From: Haliclystus octoradiatus
Taxonomy: Eukaryota; Cnidaria; Staurozoa; Stauromedusae; Haliclystidae
NCBI GenBank assembly: GCA_916610825.1
Contig: OU744446.1
Span: 5,217,001-5,281,000 of the forward strand
Direction: 5' to 3'
Length of the DNA: 64,000 nt
A program made the position numbers and the translations under genes. How positions within the stretch are numbered: position 1 is the first letter of the stretch; each line of letters opens with the position of its first letter. The notes under the pieces were generated by a model. That model made no database searches. It worked only from the letters and a program-made list of their open reading frames with translations, and had not been told where the DNA came from. Below, piece by piece: positions 25,801-55,676 of the stretch.

Positions 25801-26466
25801 AACAACATGTATAAATAGAAAACTGTTCTCTATCTAAAGAAGCCATCTCCCAATACAATGCATCCTGTATATAACAGCCAGCTACGAGAGTTAGATACAT
25901 TGACCACTATAGACAGGTGGCCTTTATATACAGGTTTGATTCAATAGAAAATAACATTTTAGACATTGCAATAGTGACCACTATAGACGGGTGGCCGCTG
26001 TATAGAGGTGACCGTTATAACAGGTTTGACTGTATGTGGGATATACTCTTTAAGGTCGTGCTTACTCTGTCCAACTTATTGGCACAATCCTTACGAAAAA
26101 TCTAATGGGTTCATTACATTTTTATGATCTGTTGATGAATGCCATTAATTATTCAAAGGCTTTATGTAAAGTTCATGAACTTCGTCTGTGGGAATTAATA
26201 AATACCTTATGAACAGTTCATGAACTGTTCAAGAACAGTTTGTCAGCAGTTGATGAACGTTAAATAATCTGTTTTTCTTGAACCTTTTCATGAACCAGAA
26301 TGTTTATAAAATGCGTTCAAATTATTAAGTTTATTTAAATCAACTATTTTCGTTATAGATGGCTCTAAAAGGCCTTGTGGATTCTGGTTTACAAGTAATT
26401 TCAATAACAGATACAACGCCGATGCCTCATAATGGAATGCGTCCAAAGAAACAAAGGAGATTATAA
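19811..26466 (+). CDS. MRPS11: Mitochondrial small ribosomal subunit protein uS11m
   Basis: uS11m, a small-subunit protein of the mitochondrial ribosome that binds rRNA at the platform. Six exons in phase: 19811-19886, 21469-21609, 22224-22249, 23340-23414, 24047-24112 and 26359-26466, giving 163 aa. The first exon ([12 protein letters not shown]) looks like an import presequence. Conserved uS11 blocks follow: [51 protein letters not shown] and [14 protein letters not shown], ending in KKQRRL. The usual Cys in the PHNGCRP block is Met here. The third coding exon is only 26 nt. A MITE in intron 3 ends about 21 bp before exon 4, leaving almost no room for a normal polypyrimidine tract. Introns otherwise hold several repeats. 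Confidence 0.95.
23144..23318 (+). repeat. MITE family B, adjacent to an exon
   Basis: Full copy from CAGTCAAACCTGTTATAACG to ATATACAGGTTTCACTG, ending 21 bp before exon 4 of uS11m. Confidence 0.88.
23467..23659. repeat. MITE family E
   Basis: Ends CAGGGTCCGATAAAAAGC and ACATTTATCAAACCCTG, starting 53 bp after uS11m exon 4. Confidence 0.78.
25266..25520. repeat. Foldback family A
   Basis: Ends CCCCTGTGAAAAGCAG and GAGCTGTTTTTTTGCAG, with several GTTCATGAAC units and the CCCCAATTTTCA spacer. Confidence 0.85.
25864..26032 (-). repeat. MITE family B
   Basis: Inverted full copy ending GACCGTTATAACAGGTTTGA, in the last uS11m intron. Confidence 0.85.
26160..26300. repeat. Foldback family A, degenerate
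   Basis: Several TTCATGAAC units without clear ends, shortly before the last uS11m exon. Confidence 0.6.
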
Positions 26467-26829
26467 GAAAATATATAATTTATTATCTTAATGATTATAT
26501 TTATTTGATCATGCACTTTGACAGTCGAAGTAGTCTATAATAACATATTTTGAACCATCTAGCTGTGTCATATACACAAAGAAAACAGTTTGATTGTTGA
26601 AAGAATTTTACAAAAATAATTTATTGGATACAATATCTGTTTTTCTTGTTCCATGCGAAAATCTCTCTTTTAATGTCCATTGCGCAATTTTTAAGACTCA
26701 AAGCATTATAAAGTTGTATGTAAACAAGAGCTCTTGTCTTCGAACAAAAATAATTTACTCAGTTTAATTAAATAATGATTTTATGGTTTTCTGTTGCTGG
26801 GTGCTATATCCTCTATACTTTAAATACCG

Positions 26830-26935
26830 TGGACATAGCTAGCCTGTGTGCAGACCCAAATCTGTTTTTGATGATCAGACCTACTGATCATTGAAAAAAG
26901 ATTTAGGTCTGCGCGCGCCGAGCAGGCTATACTAG
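26830..26935. repeat. Short foldback repeat
   Basis: GCCTGTGTGCAGACCCAAAT faces AGATTTAGGTCTGCGCGC and AGCAGGCTA in inverted orientation, about 105 bp. Confidence 0.7.
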
Positions 26936-28869
26936 GACATAGCCTACATACAGTACTTTCAATAAGAAAACGCGCTCTAAATTCAATCGGATTCATGATT
27001 GAATTCCTGGAAAACGCAAAACGAGGCTCGCCTCGCTTGACTTCCAAAAGAGTTGTTCCGCTTTCGAAAAGTGAATATAGACTTTGTTGAACAACTTTGA
27101 TGAGTTTTGTTGTGATTTTTTACTAATATTGATTATATCACAGCGTATGATATGTATTCTTTCATATTCACGAGAATTTTATGATAATTGATTTACCTTG
27201 TCTGCTGTTGAATTATCACGTAAGTTGTTGTTATTCTTATATGAGTTACTTGAACATGTAATTGCAATTTGCCAATTTGAATTTTGAAATGCCTGCAAAT
27301 CAAGCGCCAAGCTGTAGCAACCAGCTCTGGTAGCAACTGCCTGACACTGAGTAGGCCTACAGTGTTGGAGTATGCCTAATGCGCTAAGTATATCTGCTCC
27401 TGCTTACTATATCAGCCCCTGACTCCGATTTTCCCGTTTGATCTACACCTTTTCTTGAAAACTTCTCACATTTGAGCAATGTATCTAAGTGACGTCACGA
27501 CGTGTAGGCCTAGTCCTACTTGATCTGAAATAGCCAACAGTGAACAGTTTGTTTGGTTTCCTTCTAATGAGCTTGGACGATTTCGAATACAGGGCCAAGA
27601 TGAATAAATAATTACCAAGTCTTCTAATGTTTTGATAATAATATAATTCAAATAATAAAATTAACATACATAGCTTTACTCAGTAACAATCTTTAGCTTC
27701 ATCTAGGTGTTCTTGTTTCGAATTGTTTACTTCCTTACTGATTTATTTACTATTACTGACACTGTTTATATACTATATTTTTGCTGACATGAAGATTATT
27801 CTAGTTTAAGAAGTTTCTAGGGATATTAGTTTACAAGTTAATTAATTGATTTTTACTGAATTTTCTAGTCTTCAATGTTTACAAAATTACATGAATAAGA
27901 GGCAACGAATATTCTAGCGTAATCTAGCACGTCATACATTTGCTTATGTCACCTAATGTGCACACATACTATATGTAGATCTAATTATATATGTTTTAAA
28001 AGATTAATTATTAAACACAGTTCAATATTGAAATATTACATTTCTTCGATTCCCTGTTGTCTTTATGCTCGAAGCAGCTCTATCTGCCAATGGCTCGCTT
28101 CCCACTGAAATCAAAGTACGGGCAGACAAACCTTCAAAATGGCCAATAAGAGAAATTATTCAAAAAAGAGATCATATTTGATTATGTAACCATTTCAACG
28201 AAAAAGGATGAGTTGAATCCTTATATGATTTTGAAACAGTGTTTCCCATACTTTTTTCGTTTTCCTGTACTGACGTCATTGTAGCCTATGTTTGGAAAAT
28301 GACATCTTTTGGGAAACGTGCCATTGCAGCCAATTGCCGTTACATCTGCTGAGTTAAATATTCGATTAGATGATATTGATCAGGCTGAAACTGATGATGA
28401 TGACAGGCAAAACCTGATTATAACAGTTGGCCCCCAGCCCCCACTTTCAATATTATACACTTTTATTAGATATCCGCTGTGCCTCATCACGATTTACCTT
28501 AAGGCTATCTGATGTTTTTGGAGACACACATAAGCATAATCCTGACTAGAAAACCTGCCTTCTTTCTCCAAAATTTTGCACCACGCTGAATTCTGAGCGC
28601 CTCGGTGCACCAACATATTATTTATTTAGTTGAGTTTGACTGTACCAGCCTTAATGGGAGCCATATTTTTGCGCCAAAAGTCAGCTCACTGGGCTTTTAT
28701 TCTGGGCAACATGCATGCTTTCCAGACAATGAATATCCGAGCTCCAGGCAATGATATTCTAGTTTCTCAAGTATCTCCTGACATCTAGCTAGAGTGCCTA
28801 GAAATCTTGATTAAGCACAGGAACCTGTTCATGAATCCTTTTCTATAAGGATATATATATATAGGCCTA

Positions 28870-29004
28870 CAGTCAAACCTGTTATAGCGATCACCTCTAT
28901 ACATCGGCCACCTATTGAATCAAACCTGTATATAAAGGCAACCTGTCTATAGTGGTCAATTTATCTACCTCTCATAGGTGGCTGTTATATACAGGTTTCA
29001 CTGT
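28870..29004 (+). repeat. MITE family B
   Basis: Copy with an internal deletion, from CAGTCAAACCTGTTATAGCG to ATATACAGGTTTCACTG, about 280 bp before the MALT1 ATG. Confidence 0.85.
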
Positions 29005-29285
29005 AGCCTATATGCAATACATATCTCTGCAAATATTGATGTTGCTTGTATATTTATATCCAAAATTATAACTTGGATGGATGCTTTAACGACATTTATT
29101 TTGCTTATATTAAATTGTGTCTCATCGTTTAGAATCTATAATTTCCCTTCGCTTCATCTGGAAACATGCGCACACGTCTCGGCCAATGAATCATTTAGCC
29201 ATTTAAAATCCTGTTTCCTTGTTAAAAGTATTTGTTTCTAATATAGTCTACATTTTTAATCATACTTTTGTGGATTTATTTCAGA

Positions 29286-47997
<18,712 letters not shown>

Positions 47998-49901
47998 TAT
48001 AATTCGTTATAATCAAAACAGAACAATGTCAAAGTGGATGCATACTAAATTTGTTCGGTATATGAATGACATAACGAATTATGCGAATTGACATAACTCA
48101 TCAATACTAACTCATTCAAGCATAGATGATTGATGTGGAAAAGCAATCAAAAGAGAGAGATTAAAATGAGCTTCATGATTTCGACTGTATGCAAAGTAAA
48201 TACTAAATTTGTTCGGTATATGAATGGCATGACGAATTATGCGAACTGGCAGTAACTCTTCAATACCAACTCACTTAAGCATAGATGATTGATGTGGAAA
48301 AGCAATCAAGATTAAGAGTATTAAAATGAGCTTCAAGATTTCTATTGTATGCAAAGTAATATATATATATATGCAAACTACTGAGTGTATTGGCAAAATC
48401 CTTCATAATACGGAGAGAAAAAGAGCAGCAAAATTCTAGGGGGAAAAATGTAAAATGAGAATATGTTTCTCCTCCCTATATAAACAAAATATATTATAGA
48501 AATCATAAAATCCTACGTGCAGACTCTATGAACAGATAAATCATTTTTAAAGCTATATATACGAGTTCATGATTATTTGGTCAGAAATTAAGCAATTTGT
48601 CTTTTTCTCGTATATGACACAAGTCCAGCTCGATAATTTAAAAATTTATAGATTTCCATCTGTTTAAAGATACAATAGTTGTCCTTTATTTCTTTAAAAT
48701 CCTCTTTTTCCTTTTATTTTTGCTCTTCTACTAAAAATAACCTAAGCATGAAATACAGAGAAACTATTCTACATAGCATCTGCAGGCAGGCTTAATGCTA
48801 TGGTTTTTATATTCGACGTAATCTACTTCTAAAGCTGTAATGTATGTATGTTAGGATGTATGTGTATCATACTTTTATATAAGCTATAACTATGTACATT
48901 ATCTGTATAGATTAAAAGTTTAATTAAAACATTTTATTATTATTGTTATTACTGAAAGTTGAATTGAAAATTGAAAATAAATTTCCATAGTTCATTTCTT
49001 ACAAACTCTCTTGCTGCTATTTCTTCGTTATTACTATCCAATTGTCTGAATAGGATTATTGGCTAATTTTTATACAAGGTTTATCGATATTGGAAACTAA
49101 AGTCATCCACCTACTATCAACGGTGGTACTTATTTGTGTTCAAGGAAGGCCCTGGGAGCTATATTTATCATCCGGTCTTTAGTGAAAGAGCTCTACCATT
49201 TGAACTTATCTCCTTTGAGTCTTTTAAATGACCTTGGAATCTAGGAAAATAGTTGACATTGGGTGAGCTGATAGAACTTGAGATGACCGGAGTAGAGCCA
49301 GGGGCGCTGCCACTATTTGTTATTATACAAAAGGGTATCTTCTGTCCCTCTTCGCCCCTTTGCCTAATGGGCAGCTGACCCTATCACCCCTTCTAATTCG
49401 GCTCCCCTTAGTGGAGCCATGTAGCACCTAGAAAATCCTTTTGTAATGGTACAGTATAGTATCATTAACCAATTTTTCCAAGTCCAGGAAGACATTTTAA
49501 TGCATTCATCTTGGCCGCTATGAACACTGGATAGGGTTGATGATACGTCAAAATAATATTTGCTCGCTTTTGTTCGTTGCAGCGGTAGGATTTATATACC
49601 GAAATCGGTATGGTATTGGTCTCAATGGACCCCAGCTATATGCTCTAAAATGGGAGTCTATCGATTTTTACCTTGACTCTAAGAGCAACATTGAGCCAAA
49701 TGTTCGAATAAATGATAACAATATTTCATGAAACAACAACGAAAACATAATTTTCTCTGATTTGAGTGACGTCATTTTTATTTTTGCACTCAGCACAATT
49801 TTACAGCAATGAACTGCACTGCAATGTTTAATAAATACTTTCAATATATAGGTTACTATAATAGGTAAAAATGTATACAGAGTTGACGTATTTAAAAAAA
49901 G
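47998..49901. other. MALT1 3' region and spacer
   Basis: Contains the MALT1 3' UTR with a tandem duplication at about 48043-48360, then about 1.5 kb of unassigned AT-rich sequence. A less AT-rich patch at 49140-49450 may be an old repeat. No gene is supported. Confidence 0.5.
48043..48360. repeat. Tandem duplication, period about 158 bp
   Basis: Two adjacent copies starting TACTAAATTTGTTCGGTAT (48043 and 48201) and sharing GATTGATGTGGAAAAGCAAT. It lies directly after the MALT1 stop codon, so it is probably within the 3' UTR. Confidence 0.85.
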
Positions 49902-52095
49902 TTAAGTAAAAATTGGTTCTGAAGTTGCGAACCCGTTCAAAGTCATTGATAGACACATTTCTCCATTATTATTTGCTTCTAATCTCAAATAATCATTAAA
50001 ATCTTCACCATACCATACCCATAATTCTGCTCCTTGAGTTAAATATAATGAATTAGGTAATACAGGTATCGTAATTTCTGTTAATGAATATGGTTTTGGA
50101 TAACCTGCTAAGTCATAAAATGATGGTCTTTGTCCGGGTGCAAATTGCGGATATAATAAATTACGGTTTCCATCAGAGATAAATAACGCCATACGCCCAT
50201 TATCATCATCTGAATTACATCCAAATGTACCTTTATCATCACGTTCTGTACATACTAAAGTACCACTTTTATGTTTTAATGTTATATCTGTTATTTCAAA
50301 ATTTTCTGGAATTAAAAATTTCGCTGGTTTATCGTCTCTTGCATTCATACAACCACCATTACTTGATTTTAAAAAGATTATTTTTGGAGTTGCTGGACAT
50401 GATTCTGCGCATGCGCATTCTTGACTGTTGATCACGTGACATAATGAGTTGATCAATAATAACGTTATGATGCCATGCATATTCTAAAAATGAAAATGAA
50501 ACATTTTACAAATTTTCAATCACAATCATTCTCTGGTTTATAGCCTTACTACTAGTCAAGTTTGAATCAATTACAGTAATAGAGATATAAAATAGGGAAA
50601 GATTTGAAAAAAAAAATGAAGATTTCAAAATGTAGCTCTATAAGTGCCTTGGTTACTTTACTAAATGTTTTCGACGAAATGATGAAGATGTTTTGAGAAA
50701 TGTGCATACGCCGTTCTACACATACATTTGCCGATCCTATTCCTGCTTAGAACGCTTTCAGGTCGACTACTGTAGTTGAATAATTTGGCTTCAGACGCCG
50801 TTCTAACATTGTCATGCACGAATTCAGTGGAGTGACTTCGCGGAACGACTAATGAAGTCGTTCGGAACGCTTAAACACAATCTAATTATTGAAGATGTTC
50901 TTACTCCATCCCATACGCCGTTCTGAAGTCGATTTTGATTTTTGTTAGAAGGCCTGGTCCATACGCCGTTCTATACATGTACTGATCCTATTATGATCTA
51001 ATCAAATATCAAAGATCGACTTCAGAACGAAAACGGAATATGAACGGCTTCAAGAATCGAATCGTGTTCAGGCGTTCTTAACGCCTTCTATCGCCCGTTC
51101 CAAACGACTCCATTAGATGTGAATTCATGCATGAAATTCGTAGAACGGCGTCTGAATCAAAATTATTTATTTAGTCGACCTGAGGATATTCTCAACAGGA
51201 ATAAGATCGGTACATTTACACAACAGCGATGAACCGGGCCATGCTTGGACAGTTTTGCCCAATCAGTTCAGATTATCATAGCGAAGAATATTTCCCTTTA
51301 ATAGATTGCTTTTTTCTATGTTATGACTACATGCTTTGCTTCTACATATTAACATATATACACATAGATCATTGCCCATGAAAATAAAAGGCCTCAAAAA
51401 TGTGCTTTTCTCAAAAATTTGTTACCGAAATCAAAATGCTTACATAGTTTCGCTGCACTAAATAAAGGCAATCAAAGAAAAATCGTAGTGAATCCCCGGG
51501 AGTGAATCTCTCAATTAAAAGTTTCCTTTTGGAATTACGAGAACTATGTTTCTTATTTTATTTTATTGTTTTTTTGTAAAATGTTAGGCACGTTTAATCC
51601 GAAGGTTCTTAGCTATGAACTATATGTTGCTTATTTAACGTAGGCATTGTTGGATTCTAAACTCATTTATCGGGTCATTTTACGCTTTAAAATAACTCAC
51701 ATTTTAGAACTTTTGATTAAATTTTTTCAATGTTTTCAAAGTATTTTCAAAATTCATTTTGAAAGGTTTCTACCCGAAAGCTTGATTTAAAGAGAGTTTA
51801 TAGCATCTACGTGAAGTCTTACAACTCTAGTAAAGTTCGTATAGATAATAGTAACCTTATGATAGTTATGAGATTTTTTGTTGTTGTAACATAGTTCGAT
51901 ATTCTATATAGCAAAGTTACTAGATTGAAAAATACTATCCTATATATTCTATTAACTTTGTAAATAGGGATATATTTATTCGTTATACATATACATATAC
52001 ATATACATATACAAGTTATTCGGGTTCGACTGCGAATTAGCAATCGTAGTTACATGCAGATCTCAAAAATAATAATAATGTGGATAACATACCAT
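49902..52095 (-). CDS. Secreted cluster protein 1 (unrecognised family)
   Basis: I do not recognise this family. The main exon is 50483-49902 on the minus strand, preceded by a TTTCATTTTTAG acceptor. It encodes a signal peptide (MHGIITLLLINSLCHVIN) and a secreted domain of about 170 residues. Family landmarks: ITLKHKSG, GTFGC, ALFISDGN, YDLAGYPKPYSLTEITIPV and WYGEDF. The exon opens AAT ATG, so Met at 50480 could be the start. By analogy with the two neighbours, the start may instead be an ATG-only exon; a candidate is ATG/GTATGT at 52095-52093, giving 194 aa and an intron of 1.6 kb that holds a large foldback. The main exon is secure; the first exon is inferred. A soluble all-beta domain is likely from the alternating hydrophobic pattern, but no function is claimed. 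Confidence 0.78.
50704..51243. repeat. Foldback element with arms of about 230 bp
   Basis: The left arm (from 50704: ATACGCCGTTCTACACATAC, CCGATCCTATTCCTG, CAGACGCCGTTCTA) recurs inverted at the right end (to 51243). The short motif ACGCCGTTCT also recurs internally in both orientations. It looks like a non-autonomous DNA transposon. It would sit in the intron of secreted gene 1 if the upstream ATG exon is right. Confidence 0.8.
51985..52013. repeat. CATATA microsatellite
   Basis: Short hexamer run of CATATA units, about five copies. Confidence 0.8.
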
Positions 52096-54290
52096 TGAGT
52101 CAATAAACTGAATAAACATGAAATCGACACGTCTTGTATATTAAAATTGTCAATGTCATTAAAAACAGAACATAGTGTAGATTATGAAATATATCAAATA
52201 AAATATCAGATGAAGTATATTATTTTAAAACAACGTCATAGACCCATACTTTCATATACAACAAATTTGTTACTGTACATGGTTATCTCGACACAAATGT
52301 TTGCATAATTTCCCGACAACGGATTATCCGTATTATATCGCCAGTAAGACGTACATAAGTTGCAGACAGACACAGAAATATCGAAATATCGAAATATTGT
52401 GATATATAAACAGACAGTATTATGTATATAAGTGATTTCGCCAGTAAGACGTACATAAGTCGCGGACAGAGACAGAAATATAGACATATAGAAATATTGT
52501 GATATATAAACAGACAGTATTATTAATATAAGTAGATAGGAGAGGCAAAACACTTTTTCCACAACTTGAGTTGTTCATATCGGGCGTATTTGACGATATC
52601 CAGACTCTTTAATTGGTTATCGTTATCATTTTTTTTTATCATTTGAAGATTTGATGCATGAAACTCCGAGATACGTAATAAGCTTTTTGCTTCACCTTTA
52701 TTTAATATATTATTTAACCTACCTTATACATCTTCACGAATATTTTTTGATTTTTATTGTAAGACCAATATTTTATATTTTTCTACCAAAGTACTTGATC
52801 CTTTTCCAACTTCATCGTTTATTTATTATACACTAAACTTCATTCGAATTATAGATATTCCAATATTCTTCGTTATTAAACATGAATCAATTAACGATAT
52901 AGAACGATAGGAAATAGATGCTTACAAGGAAAATGCCAGAATGAAATCTATTTAGTTATCGGTAAAATTATTGTTATTCTAAAATCTCTATTCAATGTAT
53001 AAACAAAGGTCTGTCTTTAGCCTACGCGGTATGACGATCGGCTAAGACAATCACTTCAGCATTGCTCTTTTCAAGTACGGTAAGAATTTCATTGTGAAAA
53101 TATGACTGTCTTTTTTCGGAAAAATCATACGAAATTCTTCAAACGAGATTGATCTTCTGAAAAACGAAACTAGCTTCTTAAATCAATTTTAAAAACCTAC
53201 GGCTGTATAAATAGGCTAGATAATGATAATATACTCAAAAAATTTAGTTAAAAATTTACAATATAGCAATATTTCTGAAGCTTCAAATGTTGAAACTTGT
53301 TTTACCAAATATCATCAATGAAAACATATTTGAGATATTACAAGAAAGCATGCGTTTTTCTCTTACAGATTGTTTAATTTCAAAATTATATAAATATTAC
53401 TGCTAGAATTTCTCAATCCAGTTTTGCTATAGCCAACTATAGAAAGCCCCCTATAGTGTCCTTTTTCGATTTTGTTGAAATATTAACGGTATGGGGTTTA
53501 GTTGTTTGATAACAATGCGGTAAAAATGGATTGATTTACAACAGATATATTACAGAAATTGAGCCAAGTCTTTTGTGAATAATAAAACTACAGGAGTTGG
53601 GCTCCGTACTGCGTTACTTGTCTGGCAACTAATATAGGAATCCAACCATTTTGGCAAACAATTTTTATAATCATGTTTCACGTTTAGAATACGTTAAAAT
53701 CTAATAATATCAACTGCTTAGATAATAATTACTTAACAAGAATCGTTTAATATATAAAATAAATCAATCAATTTAAAAAAAGTCAACACATTTCATATAA
53801 ATTTTAATTTGGTTTATATACACAATCATGTAAAGCTAAAAACCCATAGACGCAAAAAATATCACTCATTGTAATATATCTGGATAGATTTGATAATATT
53901 GGATTTAAAGATTAATTTGAAAAAAATATATATAAAAATTAGAAAGCCAATACCCTGGCTACAATGCCAACGATAGATACCTTAAGTCGGGTATCTAACA
54001 ATAAAAATCTCAGCATGCATTTGGCATTACTTGTTTGCGGTATGGTATCTAGAATCTATTGAAATGATAGATAACCTACTGATTTAATTGTATTCAAATA
54101 ATGTGTTGCTTTGCATGAGCTCCACACTGTCAGTATGTATTAAACAAGTAATTCTATTGTATTAATCAAACAAAAGTTTTCCTTAAAGCTAGCTATGTGG
54201 CTAGGGAAAGTTAACAAGCACTTTAGACATTAATCAGATCGAAGCAAGACGTTCGACTCGTAGGCAGCACTAAAGAATTTATCAGCAATT
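52096..54290. other. Divergent spacer between secreted genes 1 and 2
   Basis: About 2.2 kb of AT-rich DNA between the inferred first exon of secreted gene 1 and that of gene 2. Apart from the 100-bp tandem duplication I see no gene. It should contain the promoters of both genes. Confidence 0.5.
52339..52540. repeat. Tandem duplication, period 100 bp
   Basis: Two adjacent copies beginning CGCCAGTAAGACGTACATAA at 52339 and 52439, each ending near AAACAGACAGTATTAT. Confidence 0.85.
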
Positions 54291-55676
54291 ATGGTAAGTT
54301 ATTAATTATTTCATTTTGTTTGCATTTTGTCAATTTATTATTATTACTTTTTATTTATATTTTTATGAACTTTAATATTTTTAATACTATATAAACTTAT
54401 AATTCTTTGCGTAGTATAATTGATGATAAGTCATCGAATGGCCATCTTGATTTCCTTTAAAATGATTGCTATTGCAACCTATACATTCATAGTTGTGTTG
54501 AATGTAATTGTAAAAATAATAATAAAATGGAGTCAAGGACTACACATTCATTTCTGCTATTTCAAGTTTCTCGCTTTATGCGATCATTAGACAGTAAATG
54601 AAAAACATGTACCGGTGCTACCTACTATTACTTACAACTTGATCATACATCTAATACTTGAAACAGCTGTTAAAATAGCTATAAGTATTAATATCAATAT
54701 TAATAGCAATATGTTTTAAAAAGTTCGATTACGAAAAATTTGGAACGTTATTGAGATCTAAAACCGTAACGCAAAGCTTTTATAATCTATTCGAAGAATA
54801 ATGTTATTAACATATATTCATTTCAAGTATGTTACATTTTACTATACGATTCCATTATGTTCCACTGTCAAAATTTCGAATTCTAGTTTACGACTATCAT
54901 TGAAATGTTCTCAAGTATGGAATCCACAACAATCGTTCTTTGTATATTACTTATTAAGTTGCTCTGTTTATTGGTTTTGGAATTAATAAGATGAGGATCA
55001 TACAAATTAATTAGTCCCAAGTTTTTAATATTAGAATGATGTCTTATAATTAAAAACTCCCTTGTATATCTATAATTTTAATTTCTATTTATAGAACAGT
55101 GTTTTTTAACTTTACTGATATTTATTATTTAATTTCTATTTATAGAATGGTTTAATTGCCTCGTTGGTTGCTCTTGTGGCTTTATTTGCCTTGGTTAATT
55201 GCGACACAACAAGTTGTTGTCATAAATGGGTTAAACTCAATGGTCCAATGCCAGTTTGTATTGGAGCACATGATGGAACAAGTGGAATTGTAACAGCAAA
55301 AAGTGATATGCTTATTCAAAAATTCAAACTGGTACGACGTAGTGGACATCTTGGTTGCGGACCAAAAAGTTACGGATTCTTTGGTTGTGATGATCGTCAT
55401 TATCCACATAATATCTATGTATTTGTTACTGATTCAAATAATAAGCCCGTGGCACCACAAGCTCCATGTAATCCACCCTCATACTCATTACCAGGTTACT
55501 TCCGTCCAGCATGGCTTGCAGAAATTGAAATCCCAGTTGGTTTATCACCATTGGGAGTTAGTCAAAATGAAGATCTTCATATTCAACATGGTTACGATTT
55601 AATGTCACTTCATCAACCTGGTGCGTATCCATACAGTTCAGGATGGTTGTGTGTTGATGTCTATGCTTACGTTTAA
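54291..55676 (+). CDS. Secreted cluster protein 2 (unrecognised family)
   Basis: Two exons: 54291-54293, which is the ATG alone followed by GTAAGT, and 55146-55676, which follows CTATTTATAG. Together they give 177 aa. Exon 2 starts Asn-Gly and encodes a signal peptide rich in Leu, Val and Ala ending near LVNC. The secreted domain has CCHKWVKLN, then KFKLVRRSG, GFFGC, YVFVTDSN, YSLPGYFRPAWLAEIEIPV, LHIQHGYD and LCVDVYAY. It shares these landmarks with the neighbours at 49.9, 59.6 and 63.5 kb, so this is a local gene family. AATAAA lies at 55723. Function is unknown; a soluble beta-rich, disulfide-containing domain is inferred. No start codon in the long exon would keep the whole signal peptide, which supports the ATG-only first exon. 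Confidence 0.85.

Larger units (their letters stand above)
26467..29285. other. Spacer between uS11m and MALT1
   Basis: About 2.8 kb with the uS11m 3' UTR and probably non-coding 5' exons of MALT1, because an AG acceptor lies directly before the MALT1 ATG. It contains a short foldback (about 26830-26935, ends GCCTGTGTGCAGACC) and the MITE at 28870-29004. No coding exon could be supported, although a short open stretch rich in Asp lies near 28330-28440. Confidence 0.5.
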
